Shown here: positions 46,945-58,524 of the stretch, piece by piece
Numbering within the stretch: the first letter of the stretch is position 1
Layout of the letters: each line of letters starts with the position of its first letter
Position numbers and translations under genes: made by a program
The notes under the pieces: generated by a model
The model's database searches: none
What the model was told of the DNA's origin: nothing
Seen by the model: the letters and a program-made list of their open reading frames with translations, nothing else
From: Bretschneidera sinensis
Lineage: Eukaryota; Streptophyta; Magnoliopsida; Brassicales; Akaniaceae
DNA: 64,000 bases
Direction: 5' to 3'
Assembly (NCBI GenBank): GCA_023935145.1
Contig: CM043702.1
Span: 56,834,501 to 56,898,500, forward strand

Positions 46945-48253
46945 TGTTGGATCGATTATCTACCTAAATAAATATGCAAATAACTGTCCAAGTTTTACTT
47001 ACAAGTGCACAAGGTCTGTGGTAGCATAGTGTGCAAGTGCGAGATCATTTCCACAGGGATTGGTGAATTTCATTTTCGAATTAGTTTCTTCAAGTTAAAA
47101 AGAGAAATAGCAAATTTGATTGTGAGTAAATAACAATAATGAGAACATAGGACTACGATATCCACCCTAATTATACTTTCCCACTAAATAAAGCTTCAAT
47201 GCTCTAGCCTTATCATGAATATCTAATGGTTGCCAACCTAAGGGCTTGGTCCACACCTTAGGCTATTGATCTTCCTATGTAATGAGTTAGGCATGGTGTA
47301 TACTCTAACTCTTTTCTCTCTTAAGGGATTCAATATGGGTGTATACTGAGTTGTTTTTTAAGAGAGCATGAGGGCTGTGGAGATCGGCAACTACACGGGA
47401 CCTAAGGCTTGGTCCACTCCCGGTTTCCCATGTTGATTAACCCGGGAATCCGGTGTGGATATCCCTTATTACTAATGTCGAACCCAGGATTCGGTCATCT
47501 AAATTGATTCGACTAACTTATCCATACCACATGCATACGTTGATTAGGCACACACATATGAGGAATGTAAATACAAACATGTATTAATCAAGTTAAATAT
47601 TCTAACAAGGCTATAGCAAAGATAATCAATGAATGAACATGCGAAAAAGCATAACTAGGGCTTCAATCGAGCCCTATAGGAGTTTAGTTACACATACTAA
47701 GTAAACTAAATATTCTAAACATAGTGAAATAAAAACAGAAAACTAAAACCGAAGAAGACTCGGAAGACGAGTCGTCAATTCCTTTCCTAAGCTTGCTACT
47801 TCGAATCTAGAACAAAAGGTATGGTTTATGTGTTTTACAGGGCTATTTATAGGGTCCTTATGGTGTCCCAAAACCCTAATTTCCTATTTGGAGTCTGAAG
47901 ACTTCTTTCCATATCTGGCTCTGTTGCCTCTGGAGTGATTTCGCTCGAGCGTATGCGGGATGCGCTCGAGAGTATGCGGGATGCGCTCAAGCACAGGTGT
48001 GTGCTCGAGCCTTCTTTAAGTGTGCTCGTGCTCTTGTGCACTTGATCTCAAGGGAGGTGCGCTCGAGCGCACCTTGCTAGATGGCAGAACATGATTTTTG
48101 CTTCTAAAAGCTCCAAATTATCATCTTTTTGTCCAAGTCCTGTCAAAAACACATAAAACACGAAAATGAAGTAGAAACTACTAAAATATATAAATAAAGA
48201 GTCTAAAAAGTGTAAATTAAGGGGCTTAAATATGACTATTTAAGCACTTATCA
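46945..48253. mobile_element. Solo LTR 2 nested in solo LTR 1
   Basis: 1309 bp, TGTTGGATCG to GCACTTATCA, flanked by perfect 5-bp duplications CATAC (46940-46944 and 48254-48258). It contains a familiar plant LTR phrase (CAAGTGCACAAGG...TTTCCACAGGGATTGGTGAA) and a short GCGCTCGAG/TATGCGGGAT repeat near 47940-48075. No coding domains. Confidence 0.87.
47940..48080. repeat. CTCGAG-rich short repeats in solo LTR 2
   Basis: GCTCGAGCGTATGCGGGAT is followed by GCGCTCGAGAGTATGCGGGA, then variants GTGCTCGAGCC and GCGCTCGAGCGCACC. The last is an almost perfect palindrome. Confidence 0.75.
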
Positions 48254-50260
48254 CATACCCATGCACAAAGACATACACATGCACATTCATCGATAAAAAC
48301 AATAGCTAAATAAATCTGTCATGTTTGAACACAATCCACTAAAATGCCATTATCTCACTCATTACAAACTATTTCTAGGTAATTCAAAATAGTTTAAAAA
48401 CTAGACTTCTAGATCTTTAACATAGACTTAAGAATATTCTAATTCGGTCTTATAACTATCTAGTTACATTAACTTAAATTTTGAACATGAAATATGTTCA
48501 GATTATGGTTTCTAGAACGCAACAATAACAAGTCTAGTGATAGACTAACTTATAGACTTCTAATTAAGCTTAAATTTGATATACAATCTCTAGACATTTA
48601 GAATTATAACATATTAAAAATTTAAGTTCATTGCATAACAAGAACAATTTACAGACTTCTAACAAAAACTATCTATTTTGAATCCAGTTTTGACATATAT
48701 GATTTCAAACTATAATAAGACATGATTACAATCCTTCTTTGCATGAATTGCACATATAAATCATTCAATAAATCATAAAGATCATTACAAACATGATGCA
48801 TGGTAAAAACCCTACCTTAACACAAAATATCATATTTCTTTGAAATTGAATCGATTAAGTGTTGAACGCTAAGAACCAAGCAACAACTATGAAAGAACTT
48901 CTTTAAACTTAATTTTCCAGAATTTTTTTTTCACAATTTTTCAATTAGAATCTTTAAGATTCAGACCTCTCAAATTTTCCTTCTCTCCCCTCTTTGTCTT
49001 TCTTTATTTTCATCTCATTTTGCTTTATTTTGAAGATAAACAACAATCTGATTGTGGAGCCCATTTAAGTAGCCCTCCAAAGGGTTGTATGCTTGACACA
49101 TGTCAAGCAATTCATTATCCAAGTAGGCACAAAATCATTTCAATTCAAGGCCCAAAGATAAAACTTGATCTTCTTGATTCCAAAATGCGATTCTAATTAG
49201 AAATTCATAATCTATATGAATTTCTAGGCTTAAGGGTCAATTTTGACATTAAACCATGACCATTTGCCTATTCTAATTTATTGTTAAATATAAACAAGTT
49301 ATAGTTCGATCTTTATCAATAGTAATTCAACCAATCCTTTAACACACTAGTTATGCAAGTAATTCTTGCATATATTCATATTATATGCTCCTACGTATAT
49401 GGAAGTTCTCAGGTCTCACAATACCAGTGGCATTTAATCAATACAATTGTGTTACATTTCCCTATATATTATACCTCTATAATGTCTGTCATTGTACCAT
49501 AAAAATCATATTCATATACATTGTAACAACTAACTTTCACACATAAACCATTTTTTAAAATTTTTCATACTCTTGTGTGTAAAATTTGAATCCGTTGACA
49601 TTATATCCACTATAACAAGTAACATATTTAAGCGGGCCAAGTCCTAACTCTCGTATATAGTTGATAGTAGTGTTGTCCTTCAAAACCTATTAAAATAAAA
49701 TATATATGTTTATATTAATCTATTTATAATATTGAGCCAATTATCTCATTCAAAGTTTGTTTGCAGTGTTATGAAGTCATTTTGTGTAGTCATTCTTGTG
49801 AAGCTTTTTAATTTGTTCATCGGTGATTCAAGGTTGGTCATGCCTCAACATTTTGTCATATTGCCTACAATAATGATAAAATGATTGTTTAATGCATGTA
49901 TGGTAATAAATATTAAGTTTAAGATTTGAATTAAGCACTTACTCCATATATGGCACGATCTCCGCACAAGGTAAGAGAACTTATATCTCTGCCGTCTTGA
50001 TCTCATTTTCATCCAAATCTCTACTAGTCTCACGACCAAATGCACAACCTGGATAACAAAAAATAGATAGGCACCCATTTGGATCCACATCTCCCCCATT
50101 TTTATTTCGGTCAACTTGATTCAAATTTTCCTAAACATTCAGTTCAAAATAGTAGGAGCAAAAGTTTGAAGTCTCCTTTATAATGTACACCTCAACAATG
50201 GAGCCTTCAACGCGTGCTTTATTACGGGTCTTTTTCTTTAGGCTGTGTATACACCTATTT

Positions 50261-50263
<3 letters not shown>

Positions 50264-50299
<36 letters not shown>
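50264..50299. repeat. (TA)n microsatellite within the TNP2 region
   Basis: About 18 AT dinucleotides interrupting the decayed DUF4218 coding region. Probably in an intron or grown after decay. Confidence 0.9.
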
Positions 50300-50303
<4 letters not shown>

Positions 50304-52624
50304 CAATAATTATATAATGTTCATCACAAAACACTTTATTGTAAACAAATATTAATAAGAGATATCATCTCTCGAAGAGATACATCCATCGGTACTATAC
50401 AGGGCACCCGACTTTAGCTTCATAAGCTAAATGGACCGAAAAATGCTCTATAGCATCAAAGAACACAAGGGAAAATATATTTCCTAGCTTGCATAAGGTT
50501 AGGACAATGTTTTTCTCAAGCAACACCATATGCTTAACTCGCAGCTCAATTGCACATATGTTTATGAAGAAATTGCTGAGTTTTGTTAACATGTCCCATA
50601 TAGGCTATGGAAAAAAGTCATATAACTCCAATGGTATTAATCTTGTAATGAATATGTAGAAAGTATGACTCTTCATCCCATAGAACTTTCATTCTTTCAC
50701 TTTAACACACTGAGCTATATTAGAGGCATACCCGTTTGGAAACTTCAACTTTCTAACCTATTTGCACACATCCTTTATCTAAGACTTATTCAATGTGTAT
50801 GATGCTTTAAATTTCTTAGGCTTCCTATTTACTTGAACCAACTCCAACTCCAAACACTTACAAAAGTTCTCAATATCCCCATGAGCATTTAAATTGTCTT
50901 TAGTTTTACACTTAACATCCATAATTGTGTTGAAGACGTTATAAAACACATTTTTCTCAATATACATAACATCCAAATTGTGTCCAATGTGATTTATTGT
51001 CCAATATGGTAATTCCTAAATGATACTCCTTTTCAACCAATTATGCTTTTTACTATATCCTAGATCTTTTGTTTTCTAGTCGTTTTACCAATTATGATCT
51101 GATTAAAAAAAAGCCCTGGCCAATACTTCTTCCCCAGACAACTGTGGTGGAGGCGAGCCTATCTCAATTTTGCCCTTCTTAAAACTCTATATCTACTTCC
51201 AAAATATATGATTATGAGACAAAAACTAGTGATGACAATTAAACCAGTAAGGCTTTTTACGGTGAGGCAATCGAAATGACTTAGTACGCTCCATACAGTA
51301 AAGACAAGCCAGTGGACCATAAGTATTCCACCCAAAAAGCATACCATATGCATGGAATTCACTGATTGTATACACAATTGTAACCTTCATATGAAAATTT
51401 TGTTTCTTAGTTGTATTATAAGTAAAAACTCCAACCGTACACAAAATCTTCAACTCATCTAACAATGGCTTTAGATAGATATTCAGATTCTTATCAGGGT
51501 GGTTTGGATCTGGAATGACCAAAGATAAGAATAAATTATGTTTTTTCATGCATATCTTAGGAAGTAGATTGCATGGAGTGACAAAGACTAACCAATAAAA
51601 GTAAGGGAAAGTCAAATGATTGAACAGAGTGAACCCATCCGTCGAGAGTCCTAGCCTAACATTTTATGGTTCGTCAGAAAACAATGGATGCTTATCATCA
51701 ACTTGTTTCCACGCATCACCATCCTCCAGGTTAATGACAAAGTCAGGCTTACTAGGTTTGACCTCCTTATGCCATCTCATGTGTTCGATAGTGTTTTTTG
51801 ACATATAAAATCATTGAAGTCTTGGTGTGATTGAAAGGTAATGCAACACCTTATATGGTATGTCCTTTTACTGCTTATTTCCCACTTGTTTAGGTTTAAA
51901 TCGAGCATGGCCACACACATCACAATTTTTCTTCTTTGTTTCTTCTTAAGAGTACAATATACAATCATTCGGGTATGCACGTATCTTCTGATACCCAAGT
52001 CCTAACCTTTTCACCATCTTCTTGGACTGGTAAAAGTTTTCAAAAAACTTCTCGCCTTCTGACAACATACTTTGAATTATTGACATCAACCAGTTGTAAC
52101 AGTTCTCAAACATATTAAATCCGACTTAGAGTTCAATAGTTGAGCAACCGCATATAAGTTAGTATACTTTTTGCAGCCTTTCTCCAATGACTCATTAGCA
52201 TCTCTTAACATATCGTAAAACTTAGCAACATCAAGATTTGGGGCCTCTTTAGCATCCTAATTAAAGTCTGGCCCAACAACATACATTGCCTTGTCCCCTA
52301 TTCTATTTGTTTTTTCGAAACCTTCATTTACATCTTCAATTCAGCTCATCGAACTTTTCCCAATCAAATTAACCTCCCCATATAGTGTACATCTTTTTTA
52401 ATTCCTAACAAAACCCTTTTTGTATAGGTGAACGGTAATCACATCTTGCTTTAGAAACTTACTTTTGCTATAAACAAATCAAGGACACCGAATAATTCCC
52501 ATATAAACATAGTGTTTAGTTCCTTTATACACATAGTGTTTACTCTTATAAGCGAAGTTAAGAAATGTTCAACTCTGTCCCTGAATTCTTCCGATATGAC
52601 ATTATGCACAACCCGATGGTCCAT

Positions 52625-52860
52625 CCAACTCGATCAACTAACACTGATCCAGCTACTAAAACAATATTGACTCTCAAAGTTATTCGAATTTATTATTAAA
52701 CTTTACCTCAAAATTAATAAAATAATTTAAGATTTACGATATTTTTTAAGACTATTACTTTATGAGATAGAGCCAATTAAAACCCTTATATACATAATTA
52801 CTTTAAGACCATTACATTATGAGACAGAGCATTATTTGACATCCTATACATAAAGCATAT
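52625..52860. other. Short flank between the TNP2 start and copia 2
   Basis: This would be the transposase leader or promoter before the copia insertion. It ends in CATAT, the copia target duplication. Partly repetitive (TTTACTTTAAGACCATTACA-like phrases twice near 52740 and 52800). Confidence 0.5.
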
Positions 52861-53694
52861 TGTTGGAAAATCAGTTTCTTGTGGAATCCCAGGTTGTGAT
52901 CTTTCCAAACACCCAAGTCTAGAATGACTTATAATAAACAGCAATCAGACCAATCAAAGAAAGAACACAAGCAATTGTTATCGAGGTTCGACAATATGCC
53001 TACGTTCCCGTGAGCTCGTCCGAGCTCTCTGCACTAAATCAATTGAGTTCTTACAATTACAGCAACACCTCTTCAAGAATCCTCTAGTTCATGAAGAACG
53101 AAAGAAGAGAAAAAGAAAGTGATAAGGTCTAAGTGTTTCCCTGGAATTTTCCCCAAGAAAATTTCAATTATAAAGCCCTTGAATCCCCAATCTATACTAC
53201 TCTCTCTCTAAACAACCAGCCTATCTTGAATGAGTCTCTCCTATGTGTTTTGTGTCTTTGCAATCTCATACACCATATGTTCTATTTCACACACATTCAC
53301 ACGTCATTCACATGTCTCTTTATTGCTCCTTCAACCAATCTTTAAGATCAATCTCAACCCTTAGATCTTAAGAACCAAAGACTCATGGCTCTCTAAGAGT
53401 CTAAGTAATCCTGTGCATTTTAACCAAGTCCCATGCACCATCTCAAAGTGCTGAAAAATTGGTGTCAGGTGTGCTTCGTGCTGAGGCTCAGAACAGGGTA
53501 TGCTGAGGCTCAGAACAGGGAAAACTTGCTGCTTTGCTAAAGGCTGAAGCACGGCTGGTCCATGCCTCGACGGGCACCTGAAGGAGGACTTCCTCCACTT
53601 ACTGAAGGCCGCGGCGCACAACCTGTGCTGTGGCGCACAACCTGGACCTGATGCTGAACTTTTCATCCATTTAATTCTTTGACAAATCCCAACA
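52861..53694 (-). repeat. Copia 2 left LTR (3' LTR)
   Basis: 834 bp, TGTTGGAAAATC to AATCCCAACA. It has two copies of the 22-bp repeat TGCTGAGGCTCAGAACAGGG plus two bases (53479-53522). It lacks about 35 bp that in the right LTR contain the TATA box. Confidence 0.92.
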
Positions 53695-53789
53695 ATCTCT
53701 ACCTTTCCTAAGAAGTCCAAGGCAATAATCGAACTTGCTTAGAGGTAGAAATTTGGTGCCTAAATCTGTAGGACTTTCATTGCGACTTT

Positions 53790-54645
53790 ATCCACATGAA
53801 TGCATCATTTCGTAACATTTTCCTGAATGAAATGATACCGAACATCCATATGCTTAGTCCTCTCATGGAACACCGGGTTCCTACACAAGTGCAACGCACT
53901 TTGGCTATCTGAATACACCATCACCTACTCTTTTAAGACCTTTAACTCTTCCAACAACCCTTTACACCACATAGCCTCCTTTATGGCTTCCGTTGCCGCT
54001 ATTTACTCAGCCTCGGTTGTTAAAAGTGCTACCACCGGTTGTAACTGAGCCTTCAAATACCTCAGTAACCACTTCATCCCAAGCCAAAGCTCATTTTTGA
54101 GATTACTCACAAATCCGCTGAGAACATTAATTGCTGGAGAAATATCAGGTCTAATGCTTACCATCATGAACATGACTGATCCAACCGCACTAGAGTAAGG
54201 GACCTTTTCCATTTCCTTCTTCTCCTCATCTGTTCTAGGACATTGTTCGCTGGAGAACTTGAAATGACCAGCAAAGGGAATCTTTACTGGTTTACTATCT
54301 TCTATAGAAAACTTAACATGGAAGATTGAGAAACCTTCAACCCATTTCTCTCCCTTTCTCGGATTATTCTCATCCCAATGATCTTTTGTGCAAGGCCAAG
54401 ATCCTTCCTCTCGAACTTCAAACTGAGTTGAGACTTCAACCTTTCTATCCTCTCCTTGTTGTTACCACCAACAACATATTATCAATATAAATGAGGATAA
54501 TCACCATTTCCTCCACCTTGTGTCTAGGTGAGAAAATTTCTATGAAATCTATGCCTTCTCTTTGCGTGAACCCCTTCGTTATTAGCCTAGCCTTGTATTG
54601 GACTTCATCCTTGGAGGGTTCACTTCTTTGATCTTGTAAGTCCAC
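53790..54645 (-). pseudogene. Copia 2 RT and RNase H remnants with two deletions
   Basis: KARLITKGFTQREGIDFIEI, FSP is joined directly to HKVEEMVIILIYIDNMLL, skipping about 100 residues of RT present in copia 1 (junction near 54524). YVDD has become YIDN. Later KWLLRYLKA is joined to QLQPVVALLTTEAE (junction near 54048), skipping the YADSDY part of RNase H. The second RNase H Asp is intact (YSDSQSALHL). Confidence 0.85.
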
Positions 54646-55759
54646 TTACAATCCACAACTCTCTGTTTTCCTGGAATGTGCATCAATTCCCAAGAGTTGT
54701 TCTTCCTCAAAGAATGTATTTCTTCCTCCATAGCTAGCTTCCATCTTGACGAATCCTTACATCCCATGGCATCAATGTAAGTTTTTGGTTCACTTATCCC
54801 TCCTTCTAAATAAGGAGCTGTTACAATAGCATCTGCAAAACCATATCTCGAAGGTGGTCTGACCAACCTCTTTTCCCGGTCCCTTGTGAGCTGATAGTCA
54901 TTCTGACTTGCTGCATCATCTCTTTCTAGTTTAGCCTCCTCTCGAGTGTCTTGAGCTTGGTCTTCATCAATGGGCTCTACCTGATCTGAACCCTTTTGCC
55001 TTCCTTGCTTTACCTGAACAGAATTTTCCTTGATGGTATGTAAATGCTCATTAAAAATGACATCCCTATTTATTATGAGTTCAGTTCCTTTTTGCTCTAA
55101 GGACCATAACCTATACCCCTTAGCCCATTCCCCATATCCTAGAAACACACATTTTCTAGACCTTGGGCTAAGTTTATCATCATTTTGATGTGCATACGCA
55201 GCACACCTAAAAGTCCTAAGGTTGCCTAACTCAGAGGGTTTTCCACTCCACATCTCCTCGGGAGTCTTAAAGTCCATAATCCTATAGGGCGATCTATTAA
55301 CCAAATACGCAGTAGTAGACACTGCTTTCCCCCAAAAACATTTGGGTAATCCGAATCCTATAATCAGGCACTTAACCTTTTCCATCAGGGTCTTATTCAT
55401 CCTTTCAGCAACTCCATTTTGCTGAGGCATTTTCACAACCGTTCTATGTCTTAGAATCCCATTTAACTTACAGAATTGATTAAGTTCCTTGTTAAAAACT
55501 TCTATGCCATTATTGGTTCTTAAAACCTTAACTATCCTGCCCGTTTAAGTTTCTTCCAGCTTTTTCCATACCACAAATTTATTCAAAGCATCTGATTTAT
55601 TTTTAAGCAAATAAACCCAACCCTTTCTAGAATAATCATCAATTAAAGATAGAAAGTAAAGATTAACTCCCTGTGTTGGTGTTCTTGTTGGTCCCTAAAA
55701 GTCCGCATGAATATAGTCAAGAATGCCATTAGACTTATGCACTCCAGTGTTGAAGCTGA
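54582..55759 (-). pseudogene. Copia 2 integrase and linker (long open stretch of 284 codons)
   Basis: Integrase core fragments: GILDYIHADF, FLSLIDDYSRKGWVYLLKNK, LRTNNG (family LRTDNG, so the second catalytic Asp is Asn), then PQQNGVAERMNKTLMEKVKC with the catalytic Glu kept. The continuous part goes on with AVSTTAYLVNRSPY, FRCAAYAHQNDDKLSPRSRK, CVFLGYGEWAKGYRLW and the acidic linker into the RT start EEEIHSLRKNNSWELM. Confidence 0.87.
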
Positions 55760-56600
55760 CCCGATGTTGCTTCCCAAGAACACAACATTCGCAAAAATCA
55801 AGTTTCTCTACTTTGTCACCATTAAGTAGACCGTCCTTACTGAGAACTTGCAGCCCCTTTTCGCTCATATGTCCCAAGTGATTGTTCCAAAGTACTGCCT
55901 TATCCATCTCAGCTATCAATCTTGCTGCTTGATCCTTGATCTCCGTGTCTCCGATCATCTCATAGAGACCATCATTCATTGCTGCTTCCCAAGAACACAA
56001 CATTCGCAAAAATCAAGTTTCTCTACTTTGTCACCATTAAGGAGACCGTCCTTGCTGAGAACTTGCAGCCTCTTTTCACTCATATATCCCAAGTGATTGT
56101 TCCAAAGTACTACCTTATCCATCTCAGCTATCAAGCTTGCTGCTTGATCTTTGATCTCCGTGTCTCCGATCATCTCATAGAGACCATCCATCATTGCTAC
56201 TTTGATCACTATCAAAGATCCCTTGGTTACCTTGATATTTCCTCCCTCTACTTTGTATGTGTAGCCCATGGAATCTAGCTGCCCCAATGAGATCAAATTT
56301 CTTCTCAACTCTGAAAGAGATCTCACATTCCTCAGCAGCCCAGTGACTCCATCAAACATCTTTAACTGGATGTCTCCTGTGCCCCTCACTTGGTAAGAAG
56401 TATCATTCCCTTGGAAAACCTTTCTATCATTGGTTTCCTTGAAATCTTGAACCAATCCTGGTGAGGACACATATGATAAGTGCACTCGGAATCCAAGATC
56501 TATCTCTCGCTGCCTTCTTGCCCCTTGCTCACATTTGAGCACACAACAAGAACATCATCATCTTGCTGTTCTCCCTTGGCAACCGGAACCTCTCCATTCT
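55760..56600 (-). pseudogene. Copia 2 protease remnant and pre-integrase domain
   Basis: The protease motif reads ILDSECTYHMCPH (Gly of DSG replaced). Then LLRNVRSLSELRRNLISLGQ, GLYEMIGDTEIKDQAA, LWNNHLGYMSEKRLQVLSKD and LDFCECCVLGKQ. A 215-bp direct duplication repeats the last part and breaks the frame. Confidence 0.82.
55769..56198. repeat. 215-bp tandem duplication in the copia 2 pre-integrase coding region
   Basis: Both copies begin GCTTCCCAAGAACACAACAT, at 55769 and 55984, and encode the same GLYEMIGDTE...CCVLGKQ peptide. 215 is not a multiple of three, so the duplication shifts the frame. Confidence 0.92.
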
Positions 56601-56627
56601 TGGTATGGCTTCCTCCCTCTTCCCTCA

Positions 56628-57392
56628 TCATCTATTTTCAATCTTTCTTGAAATGACCCTCCTTATGGCAGTAGTAGTATATCTTTCCTCCAAATCTCGA
56701 TTTAGAGTGTTCTCTCCTATAGATTTGTCTTCTCCTTGTGGTTTATCCTGGTAGTAGCCATGTATGTTACTGCCATACCGAGTTGCTGGCCTTCCTCTAA
56801 CAAATAGCCCTTCTCCACTTGATGCTTCCCTCATCTTTGCTTTAAAATCATGAGCTCTTATAGCATTGATCACAATTTCCTTGGTTAGTGTATTTCTTCC
56901 ATATTCAATAGCATTAATCAAGCTTTCAAAACAATCAGGAAGAGAATTCAACAATATAACAACCAATTGTTCATCTAGGAATGTTATACTACAACTAGCC
57001 AAATCTTGAACTAGTTTATTAAACACATCAAGATTATCTTGCAACTCTTTATTAGGATCCATTTTAAAAGCAAAGATTCATTTCAGAAGATATATTTTAT
57101 TAGGGAGAGTTTTGGTAAGAAATAACTCATCTAGCTTCTTCCAAATGGCAGCTGGATCTTCCGACTCTCCGCACTCCCTTGTGACACTATCCAACATGTT
57201 CAGAAAGATGGTGTTGTTCGCCATCTTCCTCATCTCATTCCGCTGGACCTCCATGAAACTTGCTGGAAAATTGTCATCTTCTCCAATCGCCAAGTCCACC
57301 TTTTGTTGCATAAGAACCGCTTTGATTTTCCACTTCAAAAGGGCAAAGTCTCCATTTCCATCAAACTTCTCAACAATGAAGTTTGAACCCAT
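56628..57392 (-). pseudogene. Copia 2 gag
   Basis: SNFIVEKFDGNGDFALLKWK, AAIWKKLDELFLTKTLPNKI, one stop before IFAFKMDPNKELQDNLDVFN, then LLNSLPDCFESLINAIEYGR and GEGLFVRGRPATR. The zinc knuckle has decayed: the other frame reads YYYCHKEGHFKKD, so the first and last Cys of CFYCNKEGHFKKFC (copia 1) are gone. The rest of gag is better kept than in copia 1. Confidence 0.85.
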
Positions 57393-57665
57393 CTTGCAGA
57401 GAAAATCTCAGATTTATGGAGCACCCGCAATTGCTTTCCAACTTCTAAATTTCAAGAACATGATCAAATCTTGATCACAACACCATTCTTGAACCTCAAG
57501 AACATGATCAGATCTTGATCTCTACTTCGTTCTTGAATCACCCAAGAAGTTTTCTTTGATACTTGGAGTCTTACTTCGATACCCCCTGTTCAACTTTGAT
57601 ACCCGCTGTTGTAGCTCTGATACCACTATATCACCACCAAAGAATCCTTTGATTCTTGGAACCGA

Positions 57666-57677
57666 GCTATGATACCA
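57666..57677 (-). other. Primer binding site, initiator tRNA-Met type (copia 2)
   Basis: The minus strand has TGGTATCATAGC one base inside the LTR, one mismatch from TGGTATCAGAGC. Confidence 0.83.
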
Positions 57678-57678
57678 C

Positions 57679-58524
57679 TGTTGAAAAATCACCTTCTTGT
57701 GGAATCCCAGGTTGTGACTTTCCAAACACCCAAGTCTTGAATGACTTGTAATAAATAGCAATCAGACCAATGAAAGAAAGAACAAAAGCAATTGTTATCG
57801 AGGTTCAGCAATGTGCCTACGTCCCCGTGAGCTCCTCCGAGCTCTCTGCACTAAATCAATGGAGTTCTTACAATTATAGCAACACCTCTTCAAGAATCCT
57901 TTAATTCTTGAAGAAAAAAAGAAGAGAAAAAGAAAGTGATAAGGACTAAGTGTTTCCATGGAATTTTCCCTAAGAAAATTCCAATTACAAAGCCCTTGAA
58001 TCCCCAATCTATACTCCTCTCTATCTAAACAGCTAACCTCTCTTGAATAAGTCTCTCCTGTGTGTTTTGTGTCTTTGCACTCTCACACACCATGTGTTCT
58101 ATTTCACACACATTCACATGTCATTCACATGTCTCTTGATTGCTCTTAAACGACCCTTTATATAGGGCACCAATTCCTTCAACCAATCTTTGAGATCAAT
58201 CTCAACCCTTAGATCTCAAGAACCAAAGACTCATTACTCTCTAAGAGTCTAAGTAATCCTGTGCATTTTAACCAAGTCCCACACACCATCTCAAAGTGCT
58301 GAAAAATTGGTGTCAGGTGTGCTTCATGCTGAGGCTCAGAACAGGGTGTGCTGAGGCTCAGAACAGGGTGTGCTGAGGCTCAGAAGAGGGGAAACTTGCT
58401 GCCTTGCTGGAGGCCTCAGCGCGCACCTGAAGGAGGACTTCCCCCACTTGCTGGAGGTCGCGGCGCACAACTTGGACCTGATGATGAACTTTTCATCCGT
58501 TTAATTCTTTGACAAATCCCAACA
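57679..58524 (-). repeat. Copia 2 right LTR (5' LTR)
   Basis: 846 bp, TGTTGAAAAATC to AATCCCAACA, with three copies of the 22-bp repeat (58327-58392). Confidence 0.92.
58157..58164 (-). promoter_or_regulatory. TATA box of the copia 2 5' LTR
   Basis: The minus strand reads GCCCTATATAAAGGGTCG, a symmetric CCCTATATAAAGGG context similar to copia 1. The left LTR lacks it. Confidence 0.6.

Larger units (their letters stand above)
46038..49420. mobile_element. Solo LTR 1 inside TNP2 (contains a nested solo LTR)
   Basis: Starts TGTGAGGAACC and ends GGTCTCACA (short inverted ends TGTGAG/CTCACA). Flanks are GTACC (46033-46037) and ATACC (49421-49425), a 4 of 5 target duplication. Without the nested insert it is about 2.07 kb and has no retroviral coding sequence, as expected for a solo LTR left by recombination. 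Removing it restores the DUF4216 reading KCHWYNSEKG. Family not determined; the size suits gypsy. Confidence 0.82.
45632..52624 (-). pseudogene. CACTA TNP2-type transposase, split by a solo LTR
   Basis: The minus strand from an ATG at 52624 gives the transposase-associated N-terminus (MDHRVVHNVISEEFRDRVEHFL, GIIRCP), then KFYDMLRDANESLEKGCKKY, the zinc-like segment, and the Tnp2 core FVTPCNLLPKICMKKHNLFL, IPDPNHPDKNLNIYLKPLLD, ISEFHAYGMLFGWNTYGPLA, CLYCMERT (51.6-51.2 kb). DUF4218 follows (MDVMYIEKNVFYNVFNTIMD, LEKNIVLTLCKLGNIFSLVF, FFD-HL, RVEGSIVEVYI). The DUF4216 end is split: ...GYNVNGFKFYTQEY, EYDFYGTMTDIIE, KCHWY up to 49421, then resuming at 46037 with NSEKGLTVDPKHD and ESFVLVEQTIQVYYTP. 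Many stops and frameshifts; inactive. Confidence 0.85.
52861..58524 (-). mobile_element. Ty1/copia element 2, complete ends, internally deleted
   Basis: LTRs 52861-53694 and 57679-58524 have TGTT...AACA ends, and both flanks carry the perfect target duplication CATAT (52856-52860 and 58525-58529). The minus-strand interior has gag, pre-integrase, integrase, and RT and RNase H remnants. Compared with copia 1 it lacks about 300 bp of central RT and about 150 bp of RNase H and has a 215-bp duplication, so it is non-autonomous. It lies inside the CACTA element, upstream of TNP2. Confidence 0.93.
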
